From positions 1 to 64,000 of the forward strand of contig NZ_CACSIK010000002.1 of assembly GCF_902705875.1 (NCBI RefSeq): a DNA stretch of 64,000 nucleotides, given 5' to 3'. This document shows, piece by piece, positions 24,961 to 34,324 of this stretch. Positions within the stretch are counted from its first letter, which is position 1; every line of letters begins with the position of its first letter. The position numbers were made by a program, and so were the translations under genes. The notes below the pieces were generated by a model that worked only from the letters and a program-made list of their open reading frames with translations, was not told where the DNA came from and ran no database searches. The DNA comes from Zhongshania aliphaticivorans. GTDB lineage: Bacteria; Pseudomonadota; Gammaproteobacteria; Pseudomonadales; Spongiibacteraceae.

Positions 24961-27774
24961 ATGAACAAAAACAATGATTTAGGAAATGGTTTAAGCACCT
25001 TCTATCGAAGGGCTGGGGTATTGGAGAGTAAGTTACGCGCACCTTTTATAAAAACCCCACCCCTACAAAGAGAAGCGCTGGGAAAGTTAAAGGATGAATT
25101 TTCTTGCTCAGGTGGTTTACTAACCATTGTTGCGCCAGCAGGTTCTGGTAAAACCACATTAATGGCTGACCTTGCCACCACGGAATTGGCACACTCGACC
25201 TTGGTTTTATGGATTAACCTAGATGATGACGATAATGAACCCTCAATTTTTGCCAAATATCTTATTTCAGTCTTGTACCCTTTAGATCGGGCAGCAGCAG
25301 AAAAAGAGCTCTCTATGATCAACGCAAATCCCTCACGGGATTATGATGCCTTGTTGTCTACCGTTGTTACTCGACTTACATCTTCATCTCTGCCAGTTAT
25401 TTTATTTGTCGATGATTTTCAAACTATCACCCACCCTAGCATTATAAAATTCTGGAACAGAGTGGTTTTACACGCGCCTAGCTCAATGAAAATTGTTATT
25501 TCAAGTCGCTCTTGCCTCCCGATTGATTTAAGTCGAAAACGGGTTGCTGGAACCCTCTATGAAGTTGAGCAGACCAATTTAAATCTAAGTGTTGGCGAAA
25601 TTATTCACTATATGCTCCACCATCACACCATAGATTTAGATTTAGAATATGCAGAAATTCTTTACGACACCACTGAAGGTTGGTTAGCTGGATTACAACT
25701 AGCTGCCCTTGCTATTACTAAATCCAATAAAGATACCGGCGAGGTTATTCGCAGTTTCACTGGACGAGATAAAGATCTCGCCGATTACTTACTTCACACA
25801 GTTCTGAAAGGACAATCTGAACATGATCGCAACTTTCTGTTACTAACAAGTCCGCTATCCAGAATGTGCGCACCGCTCTGCAACTATGTTATGAATATAA
25901 CAAGTAGCGATGAAACCTTAGTATTACTAGAACAAACTAACCATTTTATTGTTCCAGAAGATCGCAATAGAAATTGGTATCGATATCATCATCTTTTTGG
26001 TGATTTTCTTAAGAATGAATTACTTAAACGACAACCTGGAAAATTTGAAGCTATTTGTGCTGCTGCAGCAGCATGGTGGCAAAGTAATGGTAATTTAACC
26101 GAGGCTATTCAATATACATTGCTTTCAAATAACTATGTCAAAGCTGCCGCATTGATTGCCGAACATGCACCAGAAGTCGCTCAGTGTTTTGGTGATCATC
26201 ACACCATTTTAGATTGGTTAAGGCGCTTACCAGAGGCTTACCACACCTCTCGCCCCGAAGTGTTATTAAACCACGCATGGTCCCGCGCTTTTTCAAGAGA
26301 CCTCACCAAGGCGCAGGCTTTGTCTAAACAGGTGTTAGAGGGCCTGGATAAACCAGACCAATATGGCTGGTCACTCACTAATGAAGAAATTTCTGAATTT
26401 CGATCTCTGGCAAAAACCGTTAGCGCCATTGCTGTAACCTGTACCGATGAATTAAGAGACGGTATAAAACAGTGTGATGATTTATTGGTAGAAATTAACC
26501 CCACACAGTCGTTTATTACTGCCTCATTATATAATTGCCAAAGTTATGCCATGTACGCCTTGCGCAACCATGATGCCTCCATCAAGCTTGCCGCAGAAGC
26601 TTATAACTTTGGAATGCAAGCAGGGTCAAGTTACGCCTTGGTATGGGCTGATTTTCTAGCTGGCTTATCAAAAATTGAACAGGGAAAGATAAGCTCTGCT
26701 CGCGAGAGCGCGGAGCGCGCACTCCTGAATGCGGGCCTTAATAAAAAGGCCAATAGCTACCTTTACGCAATGGCTGAAATAATTAATTCAGAAATCTGTA
26801 TCCAACAATGTAATTTCAATGAAATTGAAAATAATGCCAAATTCGGTAAGATTTTTTCTTCAGCATTTGGGCCGCTAGAGCCCCTGCTGGTTTCGCTTAG
26901 AAATGACGCTCGGCGCGAAGCATGGTGTGGTCAACTTGGTAATGCCATTAAAATATTAAAACAAGGTCAAGATACGGCCCTGGGTACAAATCAACCTCGA
27001 CTTTACTATTCTTTAATTGCAGAAGAAATTGAAATTTTACTACGCTGCGATGATTTGAGTGCCGCCTTAGAAACCTGTAAGAGAACAAATTTCTTAGATA
27101 TTAATGAATCGGTTTTACCTAGTGATGCTTTAGCCATTGTAAGGGAAACTGTGAGAATTGCAGATGCCAGAATCAAAGTATCTCAAGGAAAATATCTCGA
27201 TGCATTGAAAATTATAAACACCTTGCTAAACACGATAAAAGCTAAAAAAACGACTCGCACCTATACAACACAGTCTTTAACAGCACTAAAGGCTATTACA
27301 CTTTGGAAACTGAACCGTAAAAAAGAGGCGGCAAGAGAGCTTGATAAATGCATCAACACCTCTGCCCCCGAAAATCACGCCTACCCAATTGTTAGTGCCG
27401 GCGATACAGTATTAGAAATACTCTACGACATTCAATCTCAGAAGAATACTGTACGACTCAGTAATGCACCTTCAATCAATCAAGTTTTTGAATCACGTCT
27501 TATTAATATATTAAAAGGTGAGGTTGTTAAAAGTATAGAAATCGATTCTGATAATAAATCGGTAGACACTTTTGCAGAAAACGAGTCTCTGACAAAGCGT
27601 GAAATCGAAATACTCCGCTTGGTTGGCTCTGGCTTAGCCAACACACAATTAGCGCAAGAACTTATTATTTCTGAATCTACGGTTAAATGGCATCTTCATA
27701 ATATTTACGAAAAAATTGGCGTAAAGAGTAGAACCGCAGCGGCTGCGAAAGCACACTCATTACGGTTGATGTAA
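24961..27774 (+). CDS. LAL-type (MalT/AlkS-like) LuxR regulator
   Basis: 937 residues. The Walker A loop A-P-A-G-S-G-K-T-T (58-66) and Walker B V-I-L-F-V-D-D-F form a STAND ATPase; a long helical repeat region (about 380-850) follows, and the C-terminus is a LuxR HTH: L-T-K-R-E-I-E-I-L-R-L-V-G-S-G and S-E-S-T-V-K-W-H-L-H-N-I-Y-E-K. Relatives include MalT and the alkane regulator AlkS. Start ATG 24961; the frame extends to a GTG at 24838, but that segment looks non-coding. Divergent from the StyC-like block, its likely target. Confidence 0.92.
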   Translation: MNKNNDLGNGLSTFYRRAGVLESKLRAPFIKTPPLQREALGKLKDEFSCSGGLLTIVAPAGSGKTTLMADLATTELAHSTLVLWINLDDDDNEPSIFAKYLISVLYPLDRAAAEKELSMINANPSRDYDALLSTVVTRLTSSSLPVILFVDDFQTITHPSIIKFWNRVVLHAPSSMKIVISSRSCLPIDLSRKRVAGTLYEVEQTNLNLSVGEIIHYMLHHHTIDLDLEYAEILYDTTEGWLAGLQLAALAITKSNKDTGEVIRSFTGRDKDLADYLLHTVLKGQSEHDRNFLLLTSPLSRMCAPLCNYVMNITSSDETLVLLEQTNHFIVPEDRNRNWYRYHHLFGDFLKNELLKRQPGKFEAICAAAAAWWQSNGNLTEAIQYTLLSNNYVKAAALIAEHAPEVAQCFGDHHTILDWLRRLPEAYHTSRPEVLLNHAWSRAFSRDLTKAQALSKQVLEGLDKPDQYGWSLTNEEISEFRSLAKTVSAIAVTCTDELRDGIKQCDDLLVEINPTQSFITASLYNCQSYAMYALRNHDASIKLAAEAYNFGMQAGSSYALVWADFLAGLSKIEQGKISSARESAERALLNAGLNKKANSYLYAMAEIINSEICIQQCNFNEIENNAKFGKIFSSAFGPLEPLLVSLRNDARREAWCGQLGNAIKILKQGQDTALGTNQPRLYYSLIAEEIEILLRCDDLSAALETCKRTNFLDINESVLPSDALAIVRETVRIADARIKVSQGKYLDALKIINTLLNTIKAKKTTRTYTTQSLTALKAITLWKLNRKKEAARELDKCINTSAPENHAYPIVSAGDTVLEILYDIQSQKNTVRLSNAPSINQVFESRLINILKGEVVKSIEIDSDNKSVDTFAENESLTKREIEILRLVGSGLANTQLAQELIISESTVKWHLHNIYEKIGVKSRTAAAAKAHSLRLM

Positions 27775-27782
27775 GAAAATAT

Positions 27783-29099
27783 TTAATTTTTATCGGCAAT
27801 ACCCAGTTTTCGATATAGGGATCTAAGGCTAATACCCGCAATATCTGCCGCCTTATTTTTGTCTCCATCGCAAGCTAATAGCAATTCTTGTAAGTACGCT
27901 ATTTCCTGACTTTTTAGGTCTAGCCACTCCGGCGCTGCGGTTTTCTCACGTCCCTTTTCACGATCACTCAAACAACGGTCAATCACCTTCACATCAATGA
28001 CATTGGACGGTGAAAAAATGATTGCACGCTCCAGCACATTCCGCAGCTCTCTAATATTTCCAGGAAAGGGGTATTCACTCAACTCGGCGAGCGCAGAGGA
28101 GGTTAACTGATATTTTTTGTTTGAACACAATTTTGCCAATATTGATTTAGCAATTAGGCCAATATCTTCGCGGCGCTCTCGCAATGCCGGCAAGACGATT
28201 GGGAAGGCATTAACACGGTAATAAAGGTCTTCACGGAATTCGCCCTTCTCCACTTGCTCAGCCAAGTTCTTATGTGTCGCCGATACTAGACGAAAGTCGG
28301 CACGCTTTAGCTGTGTGCTGCCAACTGCTCGATAACTTCCGGTTTCTATAAGCCGCAATAATTTGACCTGCATGCCCAATGGAACGTCACCAATTTCGTC
28401 GAGAAACAAGGTGCCACCTTCTACACTCTCCAGCAAACCTGGCTTATTGCTGGTCGCACCGGTAAATGCCCCTTTTACATGACCAAATAATTCACTTTCA
28501 AATAAGGTTTCGGTTAATCCCGCGCATTCCACCGTTAACATAGGCTTGCTGTGGCGCAAGCTCGCCTCATGGATTGCGATGGCAGCCAATTCCTTTCCCG
28601 TTCCCGATTCCCCCATTAGCAGCACCGATGTATCGTGATCGGCAACAAGGTTGATCAATTCAATAAGGCTGTTAAATTTTGTACTGCGGCCTACCATCGT
28701 CCGGCTATTCGATGTCGCGCTGGCAATCGTTACGCGTTTTAATATCTCAACAAAATACTTTAAATTACCGCCGCTATCGCGGATCGGCAGCATTTCTACA
28801 TCGACATATTCTTTACCTCTTGGGGTATTATGAATATGAAGCACCCGCTCTTTATTCCCAGAGCTTTTACAAGCGATTAGCGGACAGCTTTCACCCGCTT
28901 GGTCACAGGGAACGCGGTAGCCATGTGATACTTCAAAGCACCGAGACTGACGATCGGGGTTTATTTCGCCAAAGGTTTCTCGGTACTGTTCATTACTCGC
29001 CAATATTTCATAGTCCGCTGACACAAGGATGGCGGGATCACTATAACCATCCAGCATGATGGCTAATTCTCTATTGGTATCACTCGCTATTAGCTGCAT
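27783..29099 (-). CDS. FisR-like sigma54-dependent activator (PAS-AAA-Fis)
   Basis: 438 residues. The N-terminal PAS-like sensor (about 15-120) carries Cys54, Cys65 and Cys72, spaced 11 and 7 as in the sulfane-sulfur sensor FisR (Cys53/64/71). The AAA+ domain has G-E-S-G-T-G-K (Walker A) and the sigma54-contacting G-A-F-T-G-A loop, then a Fis-type HTH ([18 protein letters not shown]). It is divergent from a -24/-12 promoter controlling a sulfide-oxidation-type operon. The inferred role is sensing polysulfide or persulfide. Confidence 0.88.
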   Translation of the reverse strand: MQLIASDTNRELAIMLDGYSDPAILVSADYEILASNEQYRETFGEINPDRQSRCFEVSHGYRVPCDQAGESCPLIACKSSGNKERVLHIHNTPRGKEYVDVEMLPIRDSGGNLKYFVEILKRVTIASATSNSRTMVGRSTKFNSLIELINLVADHDTSVLLMGESGTGKELAAIAIHEASLRHSKPMLTVECAGLTETLFESELFGHVKGAFTGATSNKPGLLESVEGGTLFLDEIGDVPLGMQVKLLRLIETGSYRAVGSTQLKRADFRLVSATHKNLAEQVEKGEFREDLYYRVNAFPIVLPALRERREDIGLIAKSILAKLCSNKKYQLTSSALAELSEYPFPGNIRELRNVLERAIIFSPSNVIDVKVIDRCLSDREKGREKTAAPEWLDLKSQEIAYLQELLLACDGDKNKAADIAGISLRSLYRKLGIADKN

Positions 29100-29249
29100 T
29101 TCACTTTGCCATTTCTGTCAAAACCGTTTGTCAATAATGGCAATATATGTCTTTGTTTTCGAGTGTTATTTTCATCTCTTTTTCCAAAACTATAAAATAA
29201 GCATTATAAATCAATAAGTTAAATAAATTCACAGGCCGCTAATTAGCCA

Positions 29250-29265
29250 TGGCATACCCGTTGCA
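29250..29265 (+). promoter_or_regulatory. Sigma54 (-24/-12) promoter of the oxidase-sulfide operon
   Basis: TGGCAT-ACCCG-TTGCA: GG and GC are separated by exactly ten bases, as sigma54 needs. It lies 74 bp before the oxidase subunit I ATG, in the 239-bp gap to the divergent sigma54 activator. Activator sites should lie upstream in 29100-29230. Confidence 0.8.
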
Positions 29266-29338
29266 ATTCATATAGCGAAACCTCTACCGCGACGTATGCG
29301 GATGCACTTGGAATGGCATAATTACTGGGAATTTATGT

Positions 29339-30712
29339 ATGACCTTTGACCCCTTTGTACTGGCGCGCATTCAATTTGCCACCAACATTAGTTTCCACAT
29401 CCTTTTTCCCGCTATCTCCATTGGCTTGGCGTGGATCCTTTTATTTTTCCGACTTCGTTATACCGCCACGGGAGACAAAGCATGGGAACACGCCTATCAA
29501 TTCTGGGTAAAAGTCTTTGCGCTGACCTTTGCCATGGGGGTTGTCTCTGGAATCACCATGAGCTTTCAGTTTGGCACTAACTGGCCCGGCTTTATGGATA
29601 AGGCCGGCAATGTAGCTGGGCCATTGTTGGGTTATGAAGTGCTCAGTGCCTTTTTTCTAGAGGCCTCGTTTCTTGGCATTATGTTATTTGGTAAAGACCG
29701 TGTTTCAAACCGACTCCACTTAATAAGTACTTTTTTAGTCACTTTTGGAACCACTCTTTCGGCATTTTGGATATTAAGTCTTAACTCCTGGATGCAAACA
29801 CCAACCGGCTACTATCTAGAAGATGGCGTGGTCATGGTAGAGAGTTGGATGAAGGTGATTTTCAATCCATCATTTCCCTACCGTTTCTTTCACATGCTAA
29901 TAGCCTCTTTGCTTACCAGTGCATTTTTAGTGGCGGGCATCAGCGCGTGGCGGGCATTAAAGAATGTTGATGGTCCCGCAACGTGGAAAGTGATGAAAAC
30001 CGGTGTTGTCATGGCTGCGGTACTCGCGCCTATTCAAATTTTTATCGGTGATCTACACGGCTTAAACACCTTAGAACACCAACCCGCAAAAGTAGCTGCG
30101 ATGGAAGCCATCTGGGAGACCGAAGAAGCGGTGCCGTTTACCATTTTTGCCCTACCTGATGAAGAAACTCGCAGCAATCGCTTTGCTGTTGAGGTGCCCT
30201 ATGCCGGCAGCCTAATTTTAACCCACGAACTAAACGGAAAAGTTCAGGGCTTAAATGAATTTGAAGGTGAGCACCCCCCTGTTGCGATTGTGTTTTGGTC
30301 CTTTAGAGTCATGCTCGCCATGGGTGGCTTGATGTTACTCACCGCGTGGGCAAGTGCATGGCAATTTCGTGGCAAGGGCAAACCCAATAAAACCATGTTA
30401 CATGTTTTATCGGCGATGGCTTTCTCTGGCTGGATAGCCATTTTAGCAGGCTGGTACGTCACCGAGATTGGCCGCCAACCGTGGATTGTATCTGGCGTGT
30501 TAACCGTTAACGACGTTGCCGCTGACCACAGTAGTGCCACGCTGGCAGGCACGTTATTTGGCTACATACTGCTATACCTATTCCTATTGGCATCTTATAT
30601 AGCTGCGCTGCGCCATATGTCTAATAAGCCAGCAACGTCGTTATCAATGCTATCCATTCCATCTCATCACCGTTCACCAGTCACTGCTGTCGACAGCAAT
30701 AAGGAGCTATAA
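29339..30712 (+). CDS. cioA: Cytochrome bd-type (CIO) quinol oxidase subunit I
   Basis: 457 residues, about nine membrane helices. His20 in S-F-H-I-L-F-P is the heme b595 ligand position; the short Q-loop and G-L-N-E-F-E-G-E-H-P-P motif are those of CydA/CioA proteins of the cyanide-insensitive type. With subunit II it reduces O2 with quinol. It follows a sigma54 promoter and heads a sulfide-oxidation operon, which fits the known sulfide resistance of bd oxidases. The symbol cioA is chosen over cydA because of the short Q-loop. Confidence 0.9.
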   Translation: MTFDPFVLARIQFATNISFHILFPAISIGLAWILLFFRLRYTATGDKAWEHAYQFWVKVFALTFAMGVVSGITMSFQFGTNWPGFMDKAGNVAGPLLGYEVLSAFFLEASFLGIMLFGKDRVSNRLHLISTFLVTFGTTLSAFWILSLNSWMQTPTGYYLEDGVVMVESWMKVIFNPSFPYRFFHMLIASLLTSAFLVAGISAWRALKNVDGPATWKVMKTGVVMAAVLAPIQIFIGDLHGLNTLEHQPAKVAAMEAIWETEEAVPFTIFALPDEETRSNRFAVEVPYAGSLILTHELNGKVQGLNEFEGEHPPVAIVFWSFRVMLAMGGLMLLTAWASAWQFRGKGKPNKTMLHVLSAMAFSGWIAILAGWYVTEIGRQPWIVSGVLTVNDVAADHSSATLAGTLFGYILLYLFLLASYIAALRHMSNKPATSLSMLSIPSHHRSPVTAVDSNKEL

Positions 30713-30715
30713 ATC

Positions 30716-31708
30716 ATGGAATATTGGTTACCCATTATTTATATGGGCATCATGGGCTTAGCGCTTTTAATCTACGTCATGCTCGATGGCTACGACCTCG
30801 GCGTTGGCCTGATGCTTCCGCTAGCTGAGGAAGATGAAAAAGACATCATGATCGCCTCAATCGGGCCGTTTTGGGATGCCAACGAAACATGGATTGTGCT
30901 TGGTGTGGGCGTTTTATTAATTGCCTTCCCCCTAGCCCACGGCATTATTCTCACCTCATTGTATTTACCTGTCACCATTATGCTTATGGGCTTAATGCTA
31001 CGTGGAGTTGCTTTTGATTTACGGGTTAAAGCCGGCGACCAACATCGCGGGCGTTGGAATAAAGCCTTTTTTGCCGGCTCACTTATTGCGTCAATGGCAC
31101 AAGGTTGGATGCTGGGTGCTTATGTCACAGGGCTGCAACACTCCACAACAAGCTTATTATTTTCTGCCTTAATTGCCATGACCTTACCTGCCCTGTATTT
31201 GATATTGGGTTGTGGTTGGCTATTAATGAAAACTGAAGGCGCACTATTAGAAAAAGCAATCTCTTGGGCGCGCATGGCTATTTGGCCAATGGGCCTAGGC
31301 TTATTTATGGTGTCTATTGCGACCCCTCTCGTTAGCCCCACCATTGCTGAAAAGTGGTTCACTCTGCCTTACACCATTTTACTGCTACCCATTCCCCTCA
31401 GCTGCCTGCTTTGTTATGGCGCTATTATTTATTTACTGAGCAAACCCAAACTTTTAACCCATGGCTATGGTTGGATTATTTATGTTGCCACCGCCGTTAT
31501 TTGTCTAATGGCCAGCTTAGGCCTGGCCTACAGTATTTTCCCAGACATTATCATTGGTGAAATGACCATTTGGGATGCAGCAGCCTCAGTCAAATCGCTG
31601 CAATTTACCCTGGTGGGGATTGTTATCACCTTGCCAGTTATTTTGTTTTACACCTTTTTTATGTATCGCATTTTTCACGGCAAGGCGACTGCCTTGTCTT
31701 ATGAATAA
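30716..31708 (+). CDS. cioB: Cytochrome bd-type quinol oxidase subunit II
   Basis: 330 residues, about eight or nine membrane helices. The family start L-P-I-I-Y-M-G-I-M-G...V-M-L-D-G-Y-D-L-G-V-G and G-P-F-W-D-A-N-E-T-W are clear. It begins three bases after subunit I with AAGGAG upstream. It holds no heme ligands of its own in this family and stabilises subunit I. Confidence 0.92.
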   Translation: MEYWLPIIYMGIMGLALLIYVMLDGYDLGVGLMLPLAEEDEKDIMIASIGPFWDANETWIVLGVGVLLIAFPLAHGIILTSLYLPVTIMLMGLMLRGVAFDLRVKAGDQHRGRWNKAFFAGSLIASMAQGWMLGAYVTGLQHSTTSLLFSALIAMTLPALYLILGCGWLLMKTEGALLEKAISWARMAIWPMGLGLFMVSIATPLVSPTIAEKWFTLPYTILLLPIPLSCLLCYGAIIYLLSKPKLLTHGYGWIIYVATAVICLMASLGLAYSIFPDIIIGEMTIWDAAASVKSLQFTLVGIVITLPVILFYTFFMYRIFHGKATALSYE

Positions 31709-31720
31709 GGGAGTCATGTC

Positions 31721-32614
31721 ATGAACAAACCAAGCTATAGCGTAGACCTGTCAGTTAAGCCAGTAGTGGTGCCTTTCTTTGACGAGCCCACTAATACATT
31801 TTCTTATGTTGTTAAAGACCCTAGCAGCAATGCCTGTGCGGTGGTCGATTCGGTTATGGAAATTGATTATGCATCAGGGAGACTAAGCCTCAATGGTGCA
31901 GACAATATTATTGACTACATTCGCAAACAACAATTAGATCTGCAGTGGATTATTGAAACTCACGTCCACGCTGATCACTTATCAGCCGCACCCTATATTC
32001 AAGAAAAGTTGGGCGGAAAAATTGGTATTGGTGCCGAGATCAGCGTTGTTCAAACCACCTTCGGAAAAATATTTAACGAGGGGACAGACTTTAGCCGAGA
32101 CGGCTCTCAGTTCGATCAATTATTTCAAGATGGCGACGCTTACTCGGTAGGAAATATGCTTTGCCACGCGCTACATACCCCGGGACACACACCCGCTTGT
32201 ATGACCCACATTATGGGTGATGCCGGTTTTGTCGGCGACACCTTATTTATGCCTGATGGTGGCAGTGCCCGCGCTGACTTTCCCGGTGGCGACGCTAAAA
32301 CTTTATACCAGTCCATTCAAAGAATCCTCGCTCTTCCAGACGAGCTGCGCTTGTTTATGTGTCACGACTATATGCCCAATGGCAGAGAAGTCGAATATCA
32401 AACCACCGTAAAACAAGAACGTGAAGACAATATTCACGTGCACCAGGGCATTAGCGAAGGTGAATTTGTTGCCATGCGGGAACAGCGTGATGCAACGCTG
32501 GGTATGCCTAGATTGATCTTGCCTTCGCTACAAATAAATATGCGCGCTGGCCACCTTCCCAATCCTGACAGCAATGAGGTGGTCTACCTAAAACTGCCAC
32601 TCAATTTACTTTAA
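31721..32614 (+). CDS. MBL-fold persulfide dioxygenase-like protein
   Basis: 297 residues. The metallo-beta-lactamase signature T-H-V-H-A-D-H (80-86), H-T-P-G-H-T (152-157) and G-D-T-L-F (172-176) gives the mononuclear iron set of ETHE1-type persulfide dioxygenases. The variant with a long loop and the downstream DUF442-SQR gene resembles the Blh/type III PDO group. It would oxidise glutathione persulfide to sulfite. GGGAG lies seven bases before the ATG, 12 bp after the oxidase. Confidence 0.87.
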   Translation: MNKPSYSVDLSVKPVVVPFFDEPTNTFSYVVKDPSSNACAVVDSVMEIDYASGRLSLNGADNIIDYIRKQQLDLQWIIETHVHADHLSAAPYIQEKLGGKIGIGAEISVVQTTFGKIFNEGTDFSRDGSQFDQLFQDGDAYSVGNMLCHALHTPGHTPACMTHIMGDAGFVGDTLFMPDGGSARADFPGGDAKTLYQSIQRILALPDELRLFMCHDYMPNGREVEYQTTVKQEREDNIHVHQGISEGEFVAMREQRDATLGMPRLILPSLQINMRAGHLPNPDSNEVVYLKLPLNLL

Positions 32615-32644
32615 ATATCGATATTCCACATGCCGGGAGCGAGT

Positions 32645-34312
32645 ATGAATATTAAAGATTTAAGCCCAAATTTAACTGTATCGGAACAGTTATTAGTCAG
32701 CGATGTTAGTGAACTGGAAAAACGTGGTGTGCGTACCATAATTTGTAATCGTCCCGAGGGCGAAGGTGTAGACCAAACACCCTTTGCCGACATCCAAAAT
32801 GCAGCTAAAGAGCATGACATTGAATGTCATTATTTACCCGTGATCGCAGGGAAGGTTAGGGATGAAGAGGCCGCTGCCTTTGGCGAGTTACTCAAAACTG
32901 CTAATTATTCTGTTCATGCATACTGTCGCAGCGGAATGCGCTCTACGACGTTATGGGCACTAAGCCAAGCAGGGCAACAGCCGTTGGCAAATATTGTTGC
33001 CTCCGCAAAGGCGGCCGGTTATGACATGAGTGGCGTAGCGACACGTATTGCCGGCACTAGCGGTGAAATACACAAACTAGATTGCTATGACGTGGTTATT
33101 GTTGGTGGCGGCGCTGCGGGTATATCCACAGCGTCGAGTTTACTAGCACGAGATAATAGTTTATCAATCGCAATTATTGAGCCCGCAGAAAAACACTATT
33201 ATCAACCCGGATGGACAATGGTGGGCGCTGGTGTTTTTACGCCACAGCAAACTAAACGAGAAATGAGTGCGTTAATTCCTAAAGGCGCTAAATGGATTAA
33301 AGCTGCTGCCGCGGCTTTTGATCCCGAAAAGAATACCGTGGTCCTCGAAGGCTGCCTGCTCATAAAGTATGCCCGTCTAGTTGTTGCCCCAGGTATTAAA
33401 CTTAACTGGGAAGGCATAGAGGGGCTTAGTGAAACACTGGGTAAAAATGGAGTTACCTCTAACTACCATTATGATCTTGCACCTTATACTTGGGAGTTAG
33501 TTCAAAACTTACAGGGTGGACGCGCCCTATTTACCCAACCCCCTATGCCAATCAAATGTGCAGGGGCGCCACAAAAAGCCATGTATCTGTCCAGTGACTA
33601 CTGGTTTAAAAATGATTGTATCGACAACATTGATATTGAGTTTTACAACGCCGGTGCGGTCTTATTTGGCGTAGCAGATTACTTGCCCGCTTTAGAGCAG
33701 TATGTGGCTAAATACAAAGCCTCACTCAATTTTAACCATAAGCTTGTTAAGATTGATGGCGATAAAAAAACCGCTTATTTCGAAATAACGAATACCGAAG
33801 GGCAGCCAGAAATCATCAGCCGTGAATTTGATATGATTCATGTTTGTCCACCGCAAGTTGCACCTGACTTCATTCGCAGCAGTCCATTAGTCGACGATGC
33901 CGGATGGGTGGATGTCGATCCAAACACCCTTCGTCACAAACGCTTTGCCAATATTTGGTCCCTAGGCGATGTGGCTAACTCGCCCAACGCCAAAACAATG
34001 GCCGCAGTGCGGGTTCAAGCGCCCATTGTTGCCACCAATATCCTTGCCGACATAAAGGGTGAACAACACCTTGCTCATTATAATGGCTACGGTTCCTGCC
34101 CGCTTACGGTGGAGCGCGGAAAAATCGTGCTGGCTGAATTTGGCTACGGTGGCAAACTGCTCCCCAGCTTACCCAAGTGGTTAATCAATGGCACCAAGCC
34201 ATCACGAGCAGCGTGGTTTTTAAAAGAAAAAATGCTGCCCTTTATTTATTGGCAAGGCATGCTCAAGGGCAAAGAATGGTTGGTCTCACCCAAAGTGAGC
34301 AATGATTCATAA
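32645..34312 (+). CDS. DUF442-sulfide:quinone oxidoreductase fusion
   Basis: 555 residues. Residues 1-115 are a DUF442 (TIGR01244) domain with C-R-S-G-M-R-S (94-100), a dual-specificity-phosphatase-like loop. From 148 an SQR follows: G-G-G-A-A-G (154-159) for FAD, Cys305 in I-K-C-A-G-A-P-Q-K and Cys485 in G-S-C-P-L, the two redox Cys spaced 180 apart as in mitochondrial-type SQR. It oxidises sulfide and passes electrons to quinone, which suits the linked oxidase. Start: ATG 32645 is five bases after GGGAG; the ATG at 32630 precedes that site. Confidence 0.9.
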   Translation: MNIKDLSPNLTVSEQLLVSDVSELEKRGVRTIICNRPEGEGVDQTPFADIQNAAKEHDIECHYLPVIAGKVRDEEAAAFGELLKTANYSVHAYCRSGMRSTTLWALSQAGQQPLANIVASAKAAGYDMSGVATRIAGTSGEIHKLDCYDVVIVGGGAAGISTASSLLARDNSLSIAIIEPAEKHYYQPGWTMVGAGVFTPQQTKREMSALIPKGAKWIKAAAAAFDPEKNTVVLEGCLLIKYARLVVAPGIKLNWEGIEGLSETLGKNGVTSNYHYDLAPYTWELVQNLQGGRALFTQPPMPIKCAGAPQKAMYLSSDYWFKNDCIDNIDIEFYNAGAVLFGVADYLPALEQYVAKYKASLNFNHKLVKIDGDKKTAYFEITNTEGQPEIISREFDMIHVCPPQVAPDFIRSSPLVDDAGWVDVDPNTLRHKRFANIWSLGDVANSPNAKTMAAVRVQAPIVATNILADIKGEQHLAHYNGYGSCPLTVERGKIVLAEFGYGGKLLPSLPKWLINGTKPSRAAWFLKEKMLPFIYWQGMLKGKEWLVSPKVSNDS

Positions 34313-34324
34313 GGGAGCCACTCT

